Shown here one piece after another: positions 39,511-49,201 of a stretch of DNA of 64,000 bases; positions within the stretch are counted from its first letter, which is position 1, and each line of letters opens with the position of its first letter. A program made the position numbers and the translations under genes. The notes beneath the pieces are model-generated. The model was not told the DNA's origin, did not search any database, and worked only from the letters and a program-made list of their open reading frames with translations. Source of the DNA: Sphingomonas sp. Leaf343 (GTDB taxonomy: Bacteria; Pseudomonadota; Alphaproteobacteria; Sphingomonadales; Sphingomonadaceae); the NCBI RefSeq assembly GCF_001423765.1, contig NZ_LMPG01000010.1:249220-313219 (forward strand), written 5' to 3'.

Positions 39511-40521
39511 TCAGATGAACCGCGCCATCGCCGTCGCGGTGTCGACCATGCGGTTGGAGAAGCCCCATTCGTTGTCGTACCAGCTGACGACACGCACCAG
39601 CTTGCCGTCGATCACCGCCGTCTCCAGGCTGTCGACCGTCGAGGATTGCGGCGTGTGCATCAGGTCGATCGAGACGAGCGGCTCGTCCGAATAGACCAGC
39701 ACGCCCTTCAGCGGACCGGATTCCGACGCCGCCTTCAGGATCGCGTTGACCTCGTCGCGGGTCGTGTCGCGGGCCGGCGTGAAGGTCAGGTCGACCAGGC
39801 TGACGTCCGGCACCGGCACGCGGATCGCGGAGCCGTCCAGCTTGCCCTTCAGCTCCGGCAGGACCTCGCCCACCGCGCGCGCCGCGCCGGTCGTGGTCGG
39901 GATCATGCTCATCGCCGCGGCGCGCGCGCGGCGCAGGTCCGGGTGGATCTGGTCGAGGATCTTCTGGTCGTTGGTATAGGCGTGGACCGTCGTCATCAGC
40001 CCGCGCTCGATGCCGATCGCGTCGTTCAGCACCTTGGCGACGGGCGCGAGGCAATTGGTCGTGCAGCTCGCGTTCGACACGATCGTGTGATCGGCGGTCA
40101 GCTTGTCGTCGTTGACGCCGAACACGACGGTCAGGTCGACATTCTTGCCCGGAGCGGAGATCAGCACCTTCTTCGCGCCCGCATCGATATGCTTCTGGCA
40201 CGACGCCTTGTCGGTGAAGAAGCCCGTGCATTCCAGCACCAGTTCGACGCCCAGCTCGGCGTGGGGCAGGTTCGCCGGATCGCGCTCGGCGGTCACGCGG
40301 ATGCGCTTGCCATCGATGACGATGTCGTCGCCGTCCGCCGACACCTCACCCGGATAACGGCCGTGGACGCTGTCGCGGCTGAACAGCCACGCGTTCGACT
40401 TGGCGTCCGCCAGATCGTTGATCGCCACCAGTTCCAGATCGCCCGCGCCGCGTTCCATGATCGCGCGCGCCACGAGGCGGCCGATGCGCCCGAAACCGTT
40501 GATCGCAACCTTCACCGTCAT
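39511..40521 (-). CDS. gap: Type I glyceraldehyde-3-phosphate dehydrogenase
   Basis: This 336-residue enzyme oxidises glyceraldehyde 3-phosphate with NAD. The Rossmann start [10 protein letters not shown] is at residues 7-16, the nucleophile C153 is in SNASCTTNC, and HAYTND and [13 protein letters not shown] follow. D37 after VAIN in AINDLAD suggests NAD preference. It lies upstream of MOSC and pgk. The 211-base region before it, facing the zapA-linked small gene, likely holds its promoter. Confidence 0.97.
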   Translation of the reverse strand: MTVKVAINGFGRIGRLVARAIMERGAGDLELVAINDLADAKSNAWLFSRDSVHGRYPGEVSADGDDIVIDGKRIRVTAERDPANLPHAELGVELVLECTGFFTDKASCQKHIDAGAKKVLISAPGKNVDLTVVFGVNDDKLTADHTIVSNASCTTNCLAPVAKVLNDAIGIERGLMTTVHAYTNDQKILDQIHPDLRRARAAAMSMIPTTTGAARAVGEVLPELKGKLDGSAIRVPVPDVSLVDLTFTPARDTTRDEVNAILKAASESGPLKGVLVYSDEPLVSIDLMHTPQSSTVDSLETAVIDGKLVRVVSWYDNEWGFSNRMVDTATAMARFI

Positions 40522-40732
40522 CGCACCTGCTCCTTGGATTGGGGGCCGCGCAGCGTGACCGAAGCGGTCGAACCGGGGCCTGACGAACTCGCCTGAACAA
40601 CTTGCGCGTGCCTTTGCGGGTCCGCGCCAGCGGCGTCAACCGCCACGCACGTTTATGCGCCTGCGCCGGTCCGCCCGCGCGCTCGGGTGAAGCGTCTTGC
40701 CGCGCAACATGGGTAAGCCTAATCGACCGGAT
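40522..40732. other. Divergent intergenic region gap / zapA unit
   Basis: These 211 bases separate gap (leftward) from the small coiled-coil gene (rightward). No hairpin, repeat or clear promoter motif was identified, although promoters in both directions are expected. Confidence 0.35.
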
Positions 40733-40921
40733 ATGAGTGACAATCCTTCCGATACGGCCGCCGAGCGGATCGATCGCGCGATCGCCCGGATCGAGGCGGC
40801 GGTCGCCGCGCGCGCCGCCAGTGGCGACGCCCTGTCCCGTCGCCACGCCGCGCTGAAGGCGCGGATGGCGGAGGCGGTGTCCGCGCTGGACGACGTGATC
40901 GCGCGCGGGGCGACGCGCTGA
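40733..40921 (+). CDS. Small coiled-coil protein upstream of ZapA
   Basis: This 62-residue protein is almost wholly helical: AAERIDRAIARIEAAVAAR and RRHAALKARMAEAVSALDDVI show a heptad-like spacing of Ile, Ala, Leu and Val. It opens with MSDNPSDT. The gene ends 1 base before the zapA ATG, so the pair is co-translated. By analogy with the E. coli partner pair ZapA and ZapB, it may be a ZapA partner, but there is no sequence evidence beyond its shape. A weak ribosome site makes the start uncertain; a frame open 12 codons upstream is possible. Confidence 0.7.
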   Translation: MSDNPSDTAAERIDRAIARIEAAVAARAASGDALSRRHAALKARMAEAVSALDDVIARGATR

Positions 40922-40922
40922 T

Positions 40923-41228
40923 ATGGCCAACGTGACGCTCAACATCGGCGGCCGCCCCCACCAGATCGCCACCCGCGACGGCGGCGAGGCCCGCGTCCAG
41001 ATGCTCGGCCGCATGATCGACGAACGCTGGGCCGCCGCCGACCGTGCCTCCGGCGGCAGTGCCGAGCGCGCGTTCCTGCTGGTGTCGCTGATGCTCGCCG
41101 ACGCGCTCGACGAATCGCAGAACCGTCCCCCCGCGGGCGCCGCCGTCAGCGAACCCGCGCTGCTCCGCATCGCCGACAGGCTGGAGGATCTGGCCGACGC
41201 GCTGGAACGATCCCCGCAGATCGGGTGA
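40923..41228 (+). CDS. zapA: Cell division protein ZapA
   Basis: This 101-residue protein matches ZapA, which cross-links FtsZ filaments at the division site. It has the beta-hairpin head MANVTLNIGGRPHQIA, the HIQMLGRMIDERW-like helix (here VQMLGRMIDERW) and a C-terminal coiled coil ALLRIADRLEDLADALER. It lies one base after the small coiled-coil gene and upstream of the probable 6S RNA and 5-FCL gene, the arrangement found in many proteobacteria. Confidence 0.9.
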   Translation: MANVTLNIGGRPHQIATRDGGEARVQMLGRMIDERWAAADRASGGSAERAFLLVSLMLADALDESQNRPPAGAAVSEPALLRIADRLEDLADALERSPQIG

Positions 41229-41455
41229 CGGTGTTCGGGGGCCGCACTGCTGATCCGGTTCGCGAGGTAGCTACGCCCGCTCCCGCGCGACGACGGTGGT
41301 CCAGCGCCTTCGCGCTGCATACAACACTCCGGGGAGCACAGGTGAATGCGACACAGTCCACCCCGGCGAACGCCGTGGTGGCGCGAGGGGATCGGAAACT
41401 ACCGACCCGTGCAAACCCCATTGCCGCCATCCCGCACACACCCTAAATAGGGGTC
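41229..41455. other. Intergenic leader between zapA and 6S RNA
   Basis: About 227 bases without a gene. A hairpin repeat lies at 41359-41382. The rest probably contains the 6S RNA promoter. Short open frames here lack ribosome sites. Confidence 0.4.
41359..41382. repeat. Short GC-rich hairpin repeat, second copy
   Basis: CCACCCCGGCG-AAC-GCCGTGGTGG forms an imperfect stem with a tight loop. Its core CCCCGGCGAA is the reverse complement of the core of the hairpin at 11221-11238, so these look like members of one short repeat family. Confidence 0.5.
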
Positions 41456-41612
41456 GGCGGGTTCTGCCCGGTACGAGCCTATATTATCCCTGAGGCTATT
41501 CATCATCCATAGGGAACTGTCCCTGCCCGGACCCTGGTCCGACGTATATGGTTCCCACCTGACGTACCGTGCGTCAGTGGATAAACCAGCACACGGCCAC
41601 GGCGGTCCCGCC
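41456..41612 (+). ncRNA. ssrS: Probable 6S RNA
   Basis: About 157 bases between zapA and 5-FCL, the place where proteobacterial 6S RNA is usually found. The ends can pair (GGCGGG at 41456-41461 with CCCGCC at 41607-41612). Inside is a TATCCCTGAGGCTATTCATC stretch, similar to the CCCTGAGCCGATATTT region of E. coli 6S RNA, followed by several short complementary arms. 6S RNA binds the housekeeping RNA polymerase holoenzyme. Exact ends are uncertain. Confidence 0.62.
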
Positions 41613-41629
41613 ACCCTGCCCGATCCGGC

Positions 41630-42169
41630 ATGACCGACAAGCGCCAGCTTCGTGCCGCGTTGCGAGCCCGTCGCGCCGCCGCCCCGCCGGTGGTGCTGCC
41701 CGTGCCCCCGGCCTTTTGCGATCACCTGACGCCCGGCGTGGTCGTTGCCAGCTATATCCCCGTGGGCAGCGAGGCCGACCCCGCACCCTTCGTCGCTGCC
41801 GCCGCACGCGCCGGCTGCATCCTCGCCCTGCCCCATGTCGTCGATCGCGAAACCCCGATCCGGTTTCTGGCGTGGGACGCCGAAGTCGCACTCGCCGCCG
41901 GCCCGTTCGGCTTGTCGCAGCCGCCCCGGAGCGCGCAGTTGCTAACTCCCGACATCATCCTGACGCCACTGGTCGGCTTCGACCGGTACGGCAATCGCAT
42001 CGGACAGGGAGCCGGCCATTACGACCGCGCCTTCGCCGCCTGTCCGGGGGCGTGGCGAGTGGGGCTGGCGCTGGCGGTGCAGGAGGTCGATAGGCTGGTG
42101 CCCGACCCGTGGGACGTTCCGCTCCACGCCATCGCCACCGATATCGAATGGATCGTTCCCGCCCCATGA
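41630..42169 (+). CDS. 5-formyltetrahydrofolate cyclo-ligase
   Basis: This 179-residue enzyme converts 5-formyl-THF to 5,10-methenyl-THF with ATP. It has an N-terminal basic helix (KRQLRAALRARRAA), the SYIPVGSEAD block near residue 41 and the signature VGFDRYGNRIGQGAGHYDRAF near 115-135. It follows the probable 6S RNA, and its stop overlaps the start of the DUF2842 gene. Confidence 0.94.
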   Translation: MTDKRQLRAALRARRAAAPPVVLPVPPAFCDHLTPGVVVASYIPVGSEADPAPFVAAAARAGCILALPHVVDRETPIRFLAWDAEVALAAGPFGLSQPPRSAQLLTPDIILTPLVGFDRYGNRIGQGAGHYDRAFAACPGAWRVGLALAVQEVDRLVPDPWDVPLHAIATDIEWIVPAP

Positions 42170-42372
42170 CCCCAAGCTGGCGCAAACCCGCAGGCATCTT
42201 CGCCATCCTCGCCCTGATTGCCGTCTGGGCGGTCGTCGTCGCCAGCCTGTCGCAGACGGTCGGCGCGTGGCACTGGACGCTGCAACTGGCGTTCTACGTC
42301 TTCACCGGCATCGTCTGGATCGCGCCGATGAAGCCGCTGCTGCTGTGGATGGAAACCGGCCGCTGGCGGTGA
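42166..42372 (+). CDS. DUF2842 family membrane protein
   Basis: This 68-residue protein has two membrane helices (about 9-29 and 38-57) with a WIAPMKPLLLWM motif at the end of the second. It matches the DUF2842 family of alphaproteobacteria, function unknown. Its ATGA overlaps the 5-FCL stop, so it is co-translated. A longer upstream frame adds a basic stretch that overlaps 5-FCL and is less likely. Confidence 0.82.
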   Translation: MTPSWRKPAGIFAILALIAVWAVVVASLSQTVGAWHWTLQLAFYVFTGIVWIAPMKPLLLWMETGRWR

Positions 42373-42432
42373 TGCCCGTTCAGCGATGTGGCGGTAGACA
42401 CCTCGAACAATACGCCATTCCCATCAGGGAAG

Positions 42433-42509
<77 letters not shown>

Positions 42510-42577
42510 TTGGAAGCGAGGCCGGCCAACTAGGCGGGGGGCCCCACCCTGTCAACGACCTTTTTGACGAATTCGCG

Positions 42578-43816
42578 TCAGCCCTCCCGATCGGGTCCTT
42601 TCCGCCGGCTGCGACGCTGCTGCACCAGCGTACCGTGTTCGAACAGGAAGCCCGCGATATCGGGCTTGCCGGCGGCCTGAAGCACCGTCTGGATGATGAT
42701 GAGCAGCGGCACCGCCAGCAGCGCGCCGAGCGTGCCCCACACCCATCCCCAGAAGCTAAGCGAGATCAGGATCAGCAGCGGGCTGATCGTCAGGCGGTGG
42801 CCGACGATGAACGGCGTGATCGCGTTCGCCTCCACCAGATGCAGCCCGTACATCAGCGCGGGCGGCAGCAGCGCCATCCAGATGTCCGAAAACGTCATCA
42901 GCCCGCCCAGCGCGAGCAGGAACGCGCCGATCACCGGCCCGAAATACGGGATGTAGTTGAGCAGCGCGACGATCCCGCCCCACATCGCGGGATAGGGCAT
43001 GCCGATGAAGTACAGCGCCAGCCCCGTCACGATGCCCAGCACGACGTTGATCGCGGTGATCGTGCCCAGATAGGCGGACACGTCGTCGACCACGTCCTGA
43101 ATGACGCGTGCGGTCGCCATCGCCCCGTCGAAGCTGGTCCGCCCGGTGATCGTCTGCTGCCGCATCCGCGTCCAGCCGGACAGGAAGAAGAAGATGATGA
43201 GCACCGCGAACAGGAACTGCACGATGACGGCAGGGGCCGAGGTCGCGGCCAGCTCCAGGATCGAGCTGGGCGGCGCGACAGCGGCGGTGGGCGACCGCTT
43301 GATCGGCGTCGAGGCGATCTGGCGCAGCGTCTTGTTCACATAGGCTTCGAGGTTCGAATACAGGTCGAACAGCGGCTGGAGATTGTCCTGTATCCGGTCG
43401 AGCCGCGTCGGCAGCAGCCGGAAGAAATCGGTCGCGGGCACCACGATCGCCGCGATCGCGACATTGGCGGCGATCAGGAACAGCAGCAGGCAGATGATCG
43501 CCGCGATCGGCGACGGCACCCGCCGCCGCTCCAGCCATTCCAGCAGCGGCACCAGCGCCACCGCGATGACCAGCGCCGTCGTCAGCGGCAGGAAGAACTC
43601 CGCCCCCTCCTTCAGCGCGAACGGCAGCGCGAAGGCCAGCCCCGCCCCCGCCGTCAGCGTCAGCGCGGCGAGCAGCCGGTCGCGCCGCATCGCGATGCGC
43701 AGCGCGTCGTCCGCGCCCACCCCGGCGGGTATGCCCATGGCGTCGTCGGGCACCATGTCGCCAGCGTCGAGGTCGGAGAGAGCGTCGAGGTCGGTGGGAG
43801 TATCGCGATCGGCCAT
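42578..43816 (-). CDS. AI-2E family transporter
   Basis: This 412-residue membrane protein belongs to the AI-2E (UPF0118) family. About seven or eight hydrophobic segments are visible. The signature YIPYFGPVIG near residue 290 and GWVWGTLGALLAVPLLI near 365 are present. An acidic N-terminal lead of about 45 residues precedes the first helix. Members export autoinducer-2, sodium/protons or small metabolites; the substrate cannot be set. It follows the glycosyltransferase gene by 9 bases. Confidence 0.88.
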   Translation of the reverse strand: MADRDTPTDLDALSDLDAGDMVPDDAMGIPAGVGADDALRIAMRRDRLLAALTLTAGAGLAFALPFALKEGAEFFLPLTTALVIAVALVPLLEWLERRRVPSPIAAIICLLLFLIAANVAIAAIVVPATDFFRLLPTRLDRIQDNLQPLFDLYSNLEAYVNKTLRQIASTPIKRSPTAAVAPPSSILELAATSAPAVIVQFLFAVLIIFFFLSGWTRMRQQTITGRTSFDGAMATARVIQDVVDDVSAYLGTITAINVVLGIVTGLALYFIGMPYPAMWGGIVALLNYIPYFGPVIGAFLLALGGLMTFSDIWMALLPPALMYGLHLVEANAITPFIVGHRLTISPLLILISLSFWGWVWGTLGALLAVPLLIIIQTVLQAAGKPDIAGFLFEHGTLVQQRRSRRKGPDREG

Positions 43817-43825
43817 CGTGGCACT

Positions 43826-45166
43826 CTACGCGGTTTGGCCGGCTCCGCCATCGACGATATGATGAGGGTCAGGGGCTTGGGACCCGCGCCGGACGAGCAT
43901 CGCCAGCATCCAGCCGGCCGCCACGATCGCGAACGGCATCGCGGGATAATGGTAGCGCGTCTGGCCGGTGAAGCCGAACGCCGTCAGCGTCGCGAACGCC
44001 GGCATCGCGCCCATCAGCAGCATCGGCGCATCCCGGCCCCGCCATCGCGCCCGCAACGCCAGCGCGACAGCGGCCAGCGCCAGCGCGAGGATCGTCATGT
44101 AGAATAGCTGGTCCGCCACCCGCACCAGCGTCAACAGGCGGCCCGCGTCCGGATAGCTGCCGTCCAGCCCCCAGAACGCATCGCCGTCCTTCGCCCAGAG
44201 CAGCGCGATCTTGGTCGGGCCGAGCGCCAGCCATGCCGCCGGATGCGCGACGATCCACGCCTTCGCCGCCGCCTTGAACCGCCGGTCCAGCTCCACCTGC
44301 CGCGCGACGCGGTCGCCGTAGGGGATGCCGACGACGCGGTCCCACTCCGGCGTCCGCTCCCACGCATACCAGCCGCCCGTCGCGTGCGGGTTCGCGCCGT
44401 AATAAAGCGACACGCCGCCATTGGTGGACACCGGCACGACCGCTCCGAGTGCGCGGTAGTTGCGAACCGTCCACGGCAGCACCACCGCCGCCATCGCCAG
44501 ATGCACGATCACCGCCGCCTTCGCAGCATCCCGCCAGCGCCAGTCGCGCCACACGATCGTCATCGCGATCAGCAGCCCGGCCGGGAACATCAGCATCTGC
44601 GCCCGCATCAACGTCGCGACGCCGAACAACAGCCCCGCCGCGACCAACGCGATGCTGCGCCGCCGCTCGCCGACCAGCAGCACGAAGGCCGCCATCGTCA
44701 CGGCCGTCGACGTCGCCTCCGACGTGGCGACCCCGGTATAGACGATATGCGCCGGGTAGATCGCATAGAGCAGCCCGGCAAGCCGCGCCCCCGTTTCGTC
44801 CGCCCCGACCAGCCGCGCACAACGCAGCACCAGCGCCAGGATCGCCGCCGCCGCGATCAGGTTCAGCGCGATCGGCCCCGCCAGCGACGGCCCGCACAGC
44901 CAAAGGCTCGCCGCCAGCAACGCCGGGTAGCCGACCGGCCAGAACGCGGTCGAATGCCCCGCCTCCCGATACCCCATCCCGCGCGCCATCTCGGCCGCGC
45001 GCACCAGATACCATTCGCCGTCCGACGAGGGCGTCTGCGGAAACGCCACCACGACCGCCAGCCTCAGCCCGATCGCCAGCACGAACAGCGACGGTACGAT
45101 CCACCGCGCGCCCAGCCGTCGCTCCAGAAGTGCGGCAAATCCCGTCATAGGCGCGATCAAAGCCAC
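43826..45166 (-). CDS. ArnT/PMT-like membrane glycosyltransferase
   Basis: This 446-residue protein has some ten hydrophobic segments and a short periplasmic DGEWYLVRA-containing loop near residue 49 with the acidic residue expected of GT-C glycosyltransferases. A WPVGYPALLA motif at 76, RAQMLMFPAGLLIAMT and a WTVRNYRALG segment near 233 match the dolichyl-phosphate-mannose/ArnT superfamily. Its acceptor is unknown. Two ATGs are possible (45166 or six codons later). It is the first gene of a two-gene unit with the AI-2E transporter. Confidence 0.78.
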   Translation of the reverse strand: MALIAPMTGFAALLERRLGARWIVPSLFVLAIGLRLAVVVAFPQTPSSDGEWYLVRAAEMARGMGYREAGHSTAFWPVGYPALLAASLWLCGPSLAGPIALNLIAAAAILALVLRCARLVGADETGARLAGLLYAIYPAHIVYTGVATSEATSTAVTMAAFVLLVGERRRSIALVAAGLLFGVATLMRAQMLMFPAGLLIAMTIVWRDWRWRDAAKAAVIVHLAMAAVVLPWTVRNYRALGAVVPVSTNGGVSLYYGANPHATGGWYAWERTPEWDRVVGIPYGDRVARQVELDRRFKAAAKAWIVAHPAAWLALGPTKIALLWAKDGDAFWGLDGSYPDAGRLLTLVRVADQLFYMTILALALAAVALALRARWRGRDAPMLLMGAMPAFATLTAFGFTGQTRYHYPAMPFAIVAAGWMLAMLVRRGSQAPDPHHIVDGGAGQTA

Positions 45167-45233
45167 GAACGACGCCGCCTCGCCAGCGACAAGCGGGGTT
45201 AACGCCGCCCCACCGGCGCCATGATCGCCGGCC

Positions 45234-45245
45234 CCGGTTAACCGG
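45234..45245. promoter_or_regulatory. 12-base palindrome upstream of the glycosyltransferase gene
   Basis: CCGGTTAACCGG is a perfect palindrome 68 bases upstream of the glycosyltransferase start, and a second GGTTAAC lies at 45197-45203. It may be a regulatory site; no partner regulator is known. Confidence 0.3.
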
Positions 45246-45283
45246 TGCTCCCCATGTCCGGGATCGGGACAGGTCGGCCGGGG

Positions 45284-47017
45284 TCAGGCCGCGAACATCG
45301 CTTTCAGTTCGGATTTCAGGATCTTGCCATTGGCGTTGCGCGGCAAGGTGTCCGTCACGAAGCGGATCGCCACCGGCACCTTGAACCCGGCGAGCCGTGC
45401 CCGCACCCAATCCTGCAACTCCGCCTCGGTCGCCTCGCACCCGGGGCAGAGATGGACCACCGCCGCCGGCTCCTCCCCCAGAGTCCGGTGAGGAATGCCG
45501 ATCAGCGCGCAATCCGTGACGGCGGGATGCGCGTAGAGGACGTTCTCCACCTCCACCGAATAGATGTTCTCGCCGCCGCGGATCACCATGTCCTTGGCGC
45601 GGTCGACGATGAACAGGAAGCCATCTTCGTCGACGCGTGCGAGGTCGCCCGTCCGCACCCAGCCGTCGACGAAGGTCGCGGCGCTATCGTCCGGCCGGTT
45701 CCAGTACCCGCGCGCGATCATCGGCCCGCGCGCCCATAGCTCCCCGATCATGCCGACCGGCAGTTCCGTGACGCCGTCGTCGCCCACGATCTTCAGGTCC
45801 GCGACCGCGACCGGCGGCCCCGCGCTGTCCGGTCGCATCAGATAGTCCTCGCCGCTATGATGCGTCAGCGTCGCGCAGGTTTCGGTCATGCCCCAGCCAT
45901 TGCCGGGCAGCGCACCCAGCTCCTCGTGGATGCGCTTCACCAGTTCCGGCGCGGACGGCGCCCCGCCGTAAGCGATCGATTCCAGCGACGACAGGTCGTA
46001 GCGGGCGCGGTCGGGATGCTCCAGCAACTGCCACGCGATCGTCGGCACGCCGCCGGTGACGTTCACGCGCTCGCGCTCGATGATCTCGAACGCGCGGATC
46101 GTGTCCCATTTGCGCAGGAAGATCATCGTGCTGCCCGTCGCGATCGCCGGCATCAGCGCCGCGGAACAGGCGGTGACGTGGAACAGCGGTATCACCGTCA
46201 GCAGCACTTTCGGGCTGGGCGGCACCGGCATGTCGCCCCGCCGCAACGCGCTGCGCGCCGACGAATAGCCGTTCGACAGGACGTTGCTCATCAGGTTGCG
46301 GTGCGTGACCAGCGCCCCTTTCGGCGCACCCGTCGTCCCGCTGGTGTAGAAGATCGCCGCGTCGTCGTCCGGCACCACCGCGACATCGGGCAGCGGAGCA
46401 TCCGGCAATCGCGCCCAGTCGTGTGGCGTCCCGATCGCATCCTCCAGTCGTGCCGCGATGCCGTCCAGCGGCGTCGAGGCGCGCGCGACCAGCACATGCT
46501 CCAGCGCCGGGGCCGCCGCATAGCGGTCTGCCAGCCGCACGTGCCGTTCGTTGTCGACGATCAGCACCCGTGCCCCCGAATCGGTCAGCCCATATTCCAG
46601 TTCCGCGCCCGTCCACCACGCGTTGAGCGGCACCGCGATCGCGCCCAGCGCCGTGATCGCGAAGAACGCCACCGGCCATTCCGGCAGGTTCCGCATCGCC
46701 AGCGCCACCCGGTCGCCACGTCCGACGCCCAGCCCGCCCAGATACGCGGCCAGCGCCACCACCGCCCGATGGTTGGCCTCGTACGTCACCCGCTCGTCCT
46801 CATGGATTACGAACAGCTGCTCGCCGGCCGCGCGCGACGCGCCGATGAACCACGGCAGCGACGGCGGCGCGTTCTTCCAGATGCGCGTCGGCACGCCGCG
46901 AATCGCCACCTCGTCCATCTCGAACGGGGCACCCGGCGCGGTCAGCATCGCCTTCGCCTGCGTCAGGGGCATCGCGGGCCAGTTCGGGTCGACGGAAATG
47001 GTCGGCTGACTGGCCAT
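45284..47017 (-). CDS. Acyl-CoA synthetase (class I adenylate-forming)
   Basis: This 577-residue enzyme activates a carboxylic acid to its CoA thioester through an adenylate. The P-loop-like YTSGTTGAPKGALVTH is near residue 231, GWGMTETCA near 373, RTGDLARVDEDGFLFIVDR near 455, and the catalytic lysine in NANGKILKSEL near 567. The N-terminal 60 residues resemble long-chain/medium-chain fatty acyl ligases. The gene faces the beta-oxidation gene at 47165 across a 147-base divergent region, so the pair is likely co-regulated. Chain length is not determined. Confidence 0.92.
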   Translation of the reverse strand: MASQPTISVDPNWPAMPLTQAKAMLTAPGAPFEMDEVAIRGVPTRIWKNAPPSLPWFIGASRAAGEQLFVIHEDERVTYEANHRAVVALAAYLGGLGVGRGDRVALAMRNLPEWPVAFFAITALGAIAVPLNAWWTGAELEYGLTDSGARVLIVDNERHVRLADRYAAAPALEHVLVARASTPLDGIAARLEDAIGTPHDWARLPDAPLPDVAVVPDDDAAIFYTSGTTGAPKGALVTHRNLMSNVLSNGYSSARSALRRGDMPVPPSPKVLLTVIPLFHVTACSAALMPAIATGSTMIFLRKWDTIRAFEIIERERVNVTGGVPTIAWQLLEHPDRARYDLSSLESIAYGGAPSAPELVKRIHEELGALPGNGWGMTETCATLTHHSGEDYLMRPDSAGPPVAVADLKIVGDDGVTELPVGMIGELWARGPMIARGYWNRPDDSAATFVDGWVRTGDLARVDEDGFLFIVDRAKDMVIRGGENIYSVEVENVLYAHPAVTDCALIGIPHRTLGEEPAAVVHLCPGCEATEAELQDWVRARLAGFKVPVAIRFVTDTLPRNANGKILKSELKAMFAA

Positions 47018-47164
47018 GCAAGGCGTCCTTTATCAATAACTCGAATATCGGGTCCGGCGGTTTAGGATTGATTCACGCGCCGCTCAAGGCGATAGAGCGG
47101 GCAACGATTAGAATTCAGGGTATGGCGAAACGTCGACACGCCGGCCCATCCACAGGAGACGTGC
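47018..47164. promoter_or_regulatory. Divergent region acyl-CoA synthetase / beta-oxidation gene
   Basis: 147 bases between two divergent genes of the same pathway. It is AT-richer than its surroundings near 47030-47120. No clean palindrome was found. An AGGAG site lies at the right end for the beta-oxidation gene. Confidence 0.4.
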
Positions 47165-49192
47165 ATGACCTCGCCCATCCGTACCGAGCGCCACGACGAC
47201 ATCCTCGTCATCATCTCGGACAATCCGCCCGTGAACGCGCTGGGTGCGGCGGTACGGACGGGTCTGGAAGCCGCGATCAAGCAGGGCGTCGCCGATGCCT
47301 CGATCGCCGCGATGGTCATCCGGTGCGACGGCCGCACCTTCTTCGCGGGCGCCGACATCACCGAATTCGGGAAACCCCCGGTCGAGCCACTGCTGCCCAC
47401 GCTGGTCGACATGATCGAGGCGTCGTCCAAGCCCGTCGTCGCCGCGATCCACGGCACCGCGCTCGGCGGCGGGTGCGAGGTCGCGATCGGCTGTCACTAC
47501 CGGATCGCCGCACCTTCGGCGAAGCTCGGCACGCCCGAGGTAAAGCTGGGCCTGCTCCCCGGTGCGGGCGGCACGCAGCGGCTGCCGCGCCTCGCCGGTC
47601 TCGCACTGGCGCTGGAGATGACGGCCAAGGGCGATCCGATCTCGGCGAAGAAGGCGCTCGACGCCGGCCTGATCGATCGTCTGGCGGGCGAGGACTCGCT
47701 GGAGGCGGACGCCATCGCCTTTGCCAACGAAGTGAAGGCGAAGCGCCCGATCCCCCGCGCGTCGGAGCGCGAGGTCGCCGCCGACGCCGATGCGGTCGCC
47801 ACCTTCAAAAAGGACAATGCCCGCCGCTTCCGCGGCTTCGACGCCCCCGCCGCTAACATCGCCTGCGTCGAGAAGGCAACCAGTTCCTCCTTTGCCGACG
47901 GTATCGCCTTCGAACGGCAGGAATTCATGCGCCTGATGATGGGCGTCCAGTCGGCCGCACAACGCCACATCTTCTTCGCCGAGCGTCAGGCGTCGAAGAT
48001 CGACGACGTCCCCGCCGACATCCCGCTGCGGCCGATCGCCCGCGTCGGCGTGATCGGGGCCGGTACGATGGGAGGCGGCATTTCGATGAACTTCCTGTCC
48101 GCCGGTATCCCGGTGACGATCGTCGAGATGCAGGCCGAGGCGCTCGACCGCGGCACCGGCACGATGCGCAGGAATTACGAGGCGACCGCCGCCAAGGGCC
48201 GCATGAAGCCGGAGCAGGTCGAAGCCGCGATGGCCGCGCTGAAGCCGACCCTCGACTTCGCCGATCTCGCCGAATGCGACCTCATCATCGAGGCGGTGTA
48301 CGAGAATATGGACGTGAAGAAGGAGATCTTCACGAAACTGGACGGCATCGCCAAGCCCGGCGCGATCCTCGCGTCGAACACCTCCTATCTCGACATCGAC
48401 GCGATCGCCGCCGTCACCTCGCGTCCGCAGGACGTGGTCGGCATGCACTTCTTCTCTCCCGCCAACGTCATGAAGCTGCTGGAGGTCGTGCGCGGCGAGA
48501 AGACTGCGGGCGACGTGCTGGCGACGGTCATGGCGCTCGCCAAGAAGATCCGGAAGGTCGCGGTCGTCGCCGGGGTCACCTACGGCTTCATCGGCAATCG
48601 CATGCTGATGCCGCGTCAGGTGGAGGCGACCAAGCTGCTGCTCGAAGGCGCGACGCCCGAGCAGATCGACCGCGTCCATGTCGCGTTCGGCATGCCGATG
48701 GGGCCGTTCCAGATGGCCGACCTCGCCGGCGTCGACATCGGCTGGCACCGCGACCCGACCCGGATCGAGAACATCCGCGACGCGCTCGCCGCCGAGAACC
48801 GCTGGGGGCAGAAGACGAAGGCCGGCTTCTACGACTATGACGAGAAGCGCACGCCATCGAACAGCGCCCGCGTCGCCGAGATCATCGACGACTTCCGCAA
48901 GCGCGAGGGCGTCACCCCGCGTGAGATCACCGAGGACGAGATCGTCGCCCGCACCCTCTACACGATGGTCAACGAAGGCGCGCTGATCCTTGAGGAGGGC
49001 AAGGCGCAGCGGGCGTCCGACGTCGATGTCGTCTGGATCTACGGTTACGGCTGGCCCGTCTACCGCGGCGGCCCGATGTTCTGGGCGCAGTCCGAAGGCT
49101 TGGCAAAGGTCGTCGCCGGGCTGGAGCGATATGACTTCCCCGTCGCCCGGTCGCTGAAGGACGCGGCGGCATCGGGTGGACGGCTGAAGTAG
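47165..49192 (+). CDS. 3-hydroxyacyl-CoA dehydrogenase / enoyl-CoA hydratase fusion (FadJ/FadB-like)
   Basis: This 675-residue protein catalyses two steps of beta-oxidation. The N-terminal crotonase domain (about 1-190) has AGADITEF and the [14 protein letters not shown] oxyanion region with [20 protein letters not shown]. The dehydrogenase begins with [13 protein letters not shown] near residue 293, then [14 protein letters not shown], and [15 protein letters not shown] near 425, followed by the C-terminal dimer domain [13 protein letters not shown] lies 7 bases before the ATG. It is shorter than FadB and more like FadJ or the FadN type; no thiolase gene is adjacent. Confidence 0.93.
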   Translation: MTSPIRTERHDDILVIISDNPPVNALGAAVRTGLEAAIKQGVADASIAAMVIRCDGRTFFAGADITEFGKPPVEPLLPTLVDMIEASSKPVVAAIHGTALGGGCEVAIGCHYRIAAPSAKLGTPEVKLGLLPGAGGTQRLPRLAGLALALEMTAKGDPISAKKALDAGLIDRLAGEDSLEADAIAFANEVKAKRPIPRASEREVAADADAVATFKKDNARRFRGFDAPAANIACVEKATSSSFADGIAFERQEFMRLMMGVQSAAQRHIFFAERQASKIDDVPADIPLRPIARVGVIGAGTMGGGISMNFLSAGIPVTIVEMQAEALDRGTGTMRRNYEATAAKGRMKPEQVEAAMAALKPTLDFADLAECDLIIEAVYENMDVKKEIFTKLDGIAKPGAILASNTSYLDIDAIAAVTSRPQDVVGMHFFSPANVMKLLEVVRGEKTAGDVLATVMALAKKIRKVAVVAGVTYGFIGNRMLMPRQVEATKLLLEGATPEQIDRVHVAFGMPMGPFQMADLAGVDIGWHRDPTRIENIRDALAAENRWGQKTKAGFYDYDEKRTPSNSARVAEIIDDFRKREGVTPREITEDEIVARTLYTMVNEGALILEEGKAQRASDVDVVWIYGYGWPVYRGGPMFWAQSEGLAKVVAGLERYDFPVARSLKDAAASGGRLK

Positions 49193-49201
49193 AAGCCAAA
49201 G

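Noticed and set aside
39510..39593. Longer N-terminus for the MOSC gene
   Set aside because: The extra 28 codons overlap gap, and a GTG at 39509 immediately follows the gap stop.
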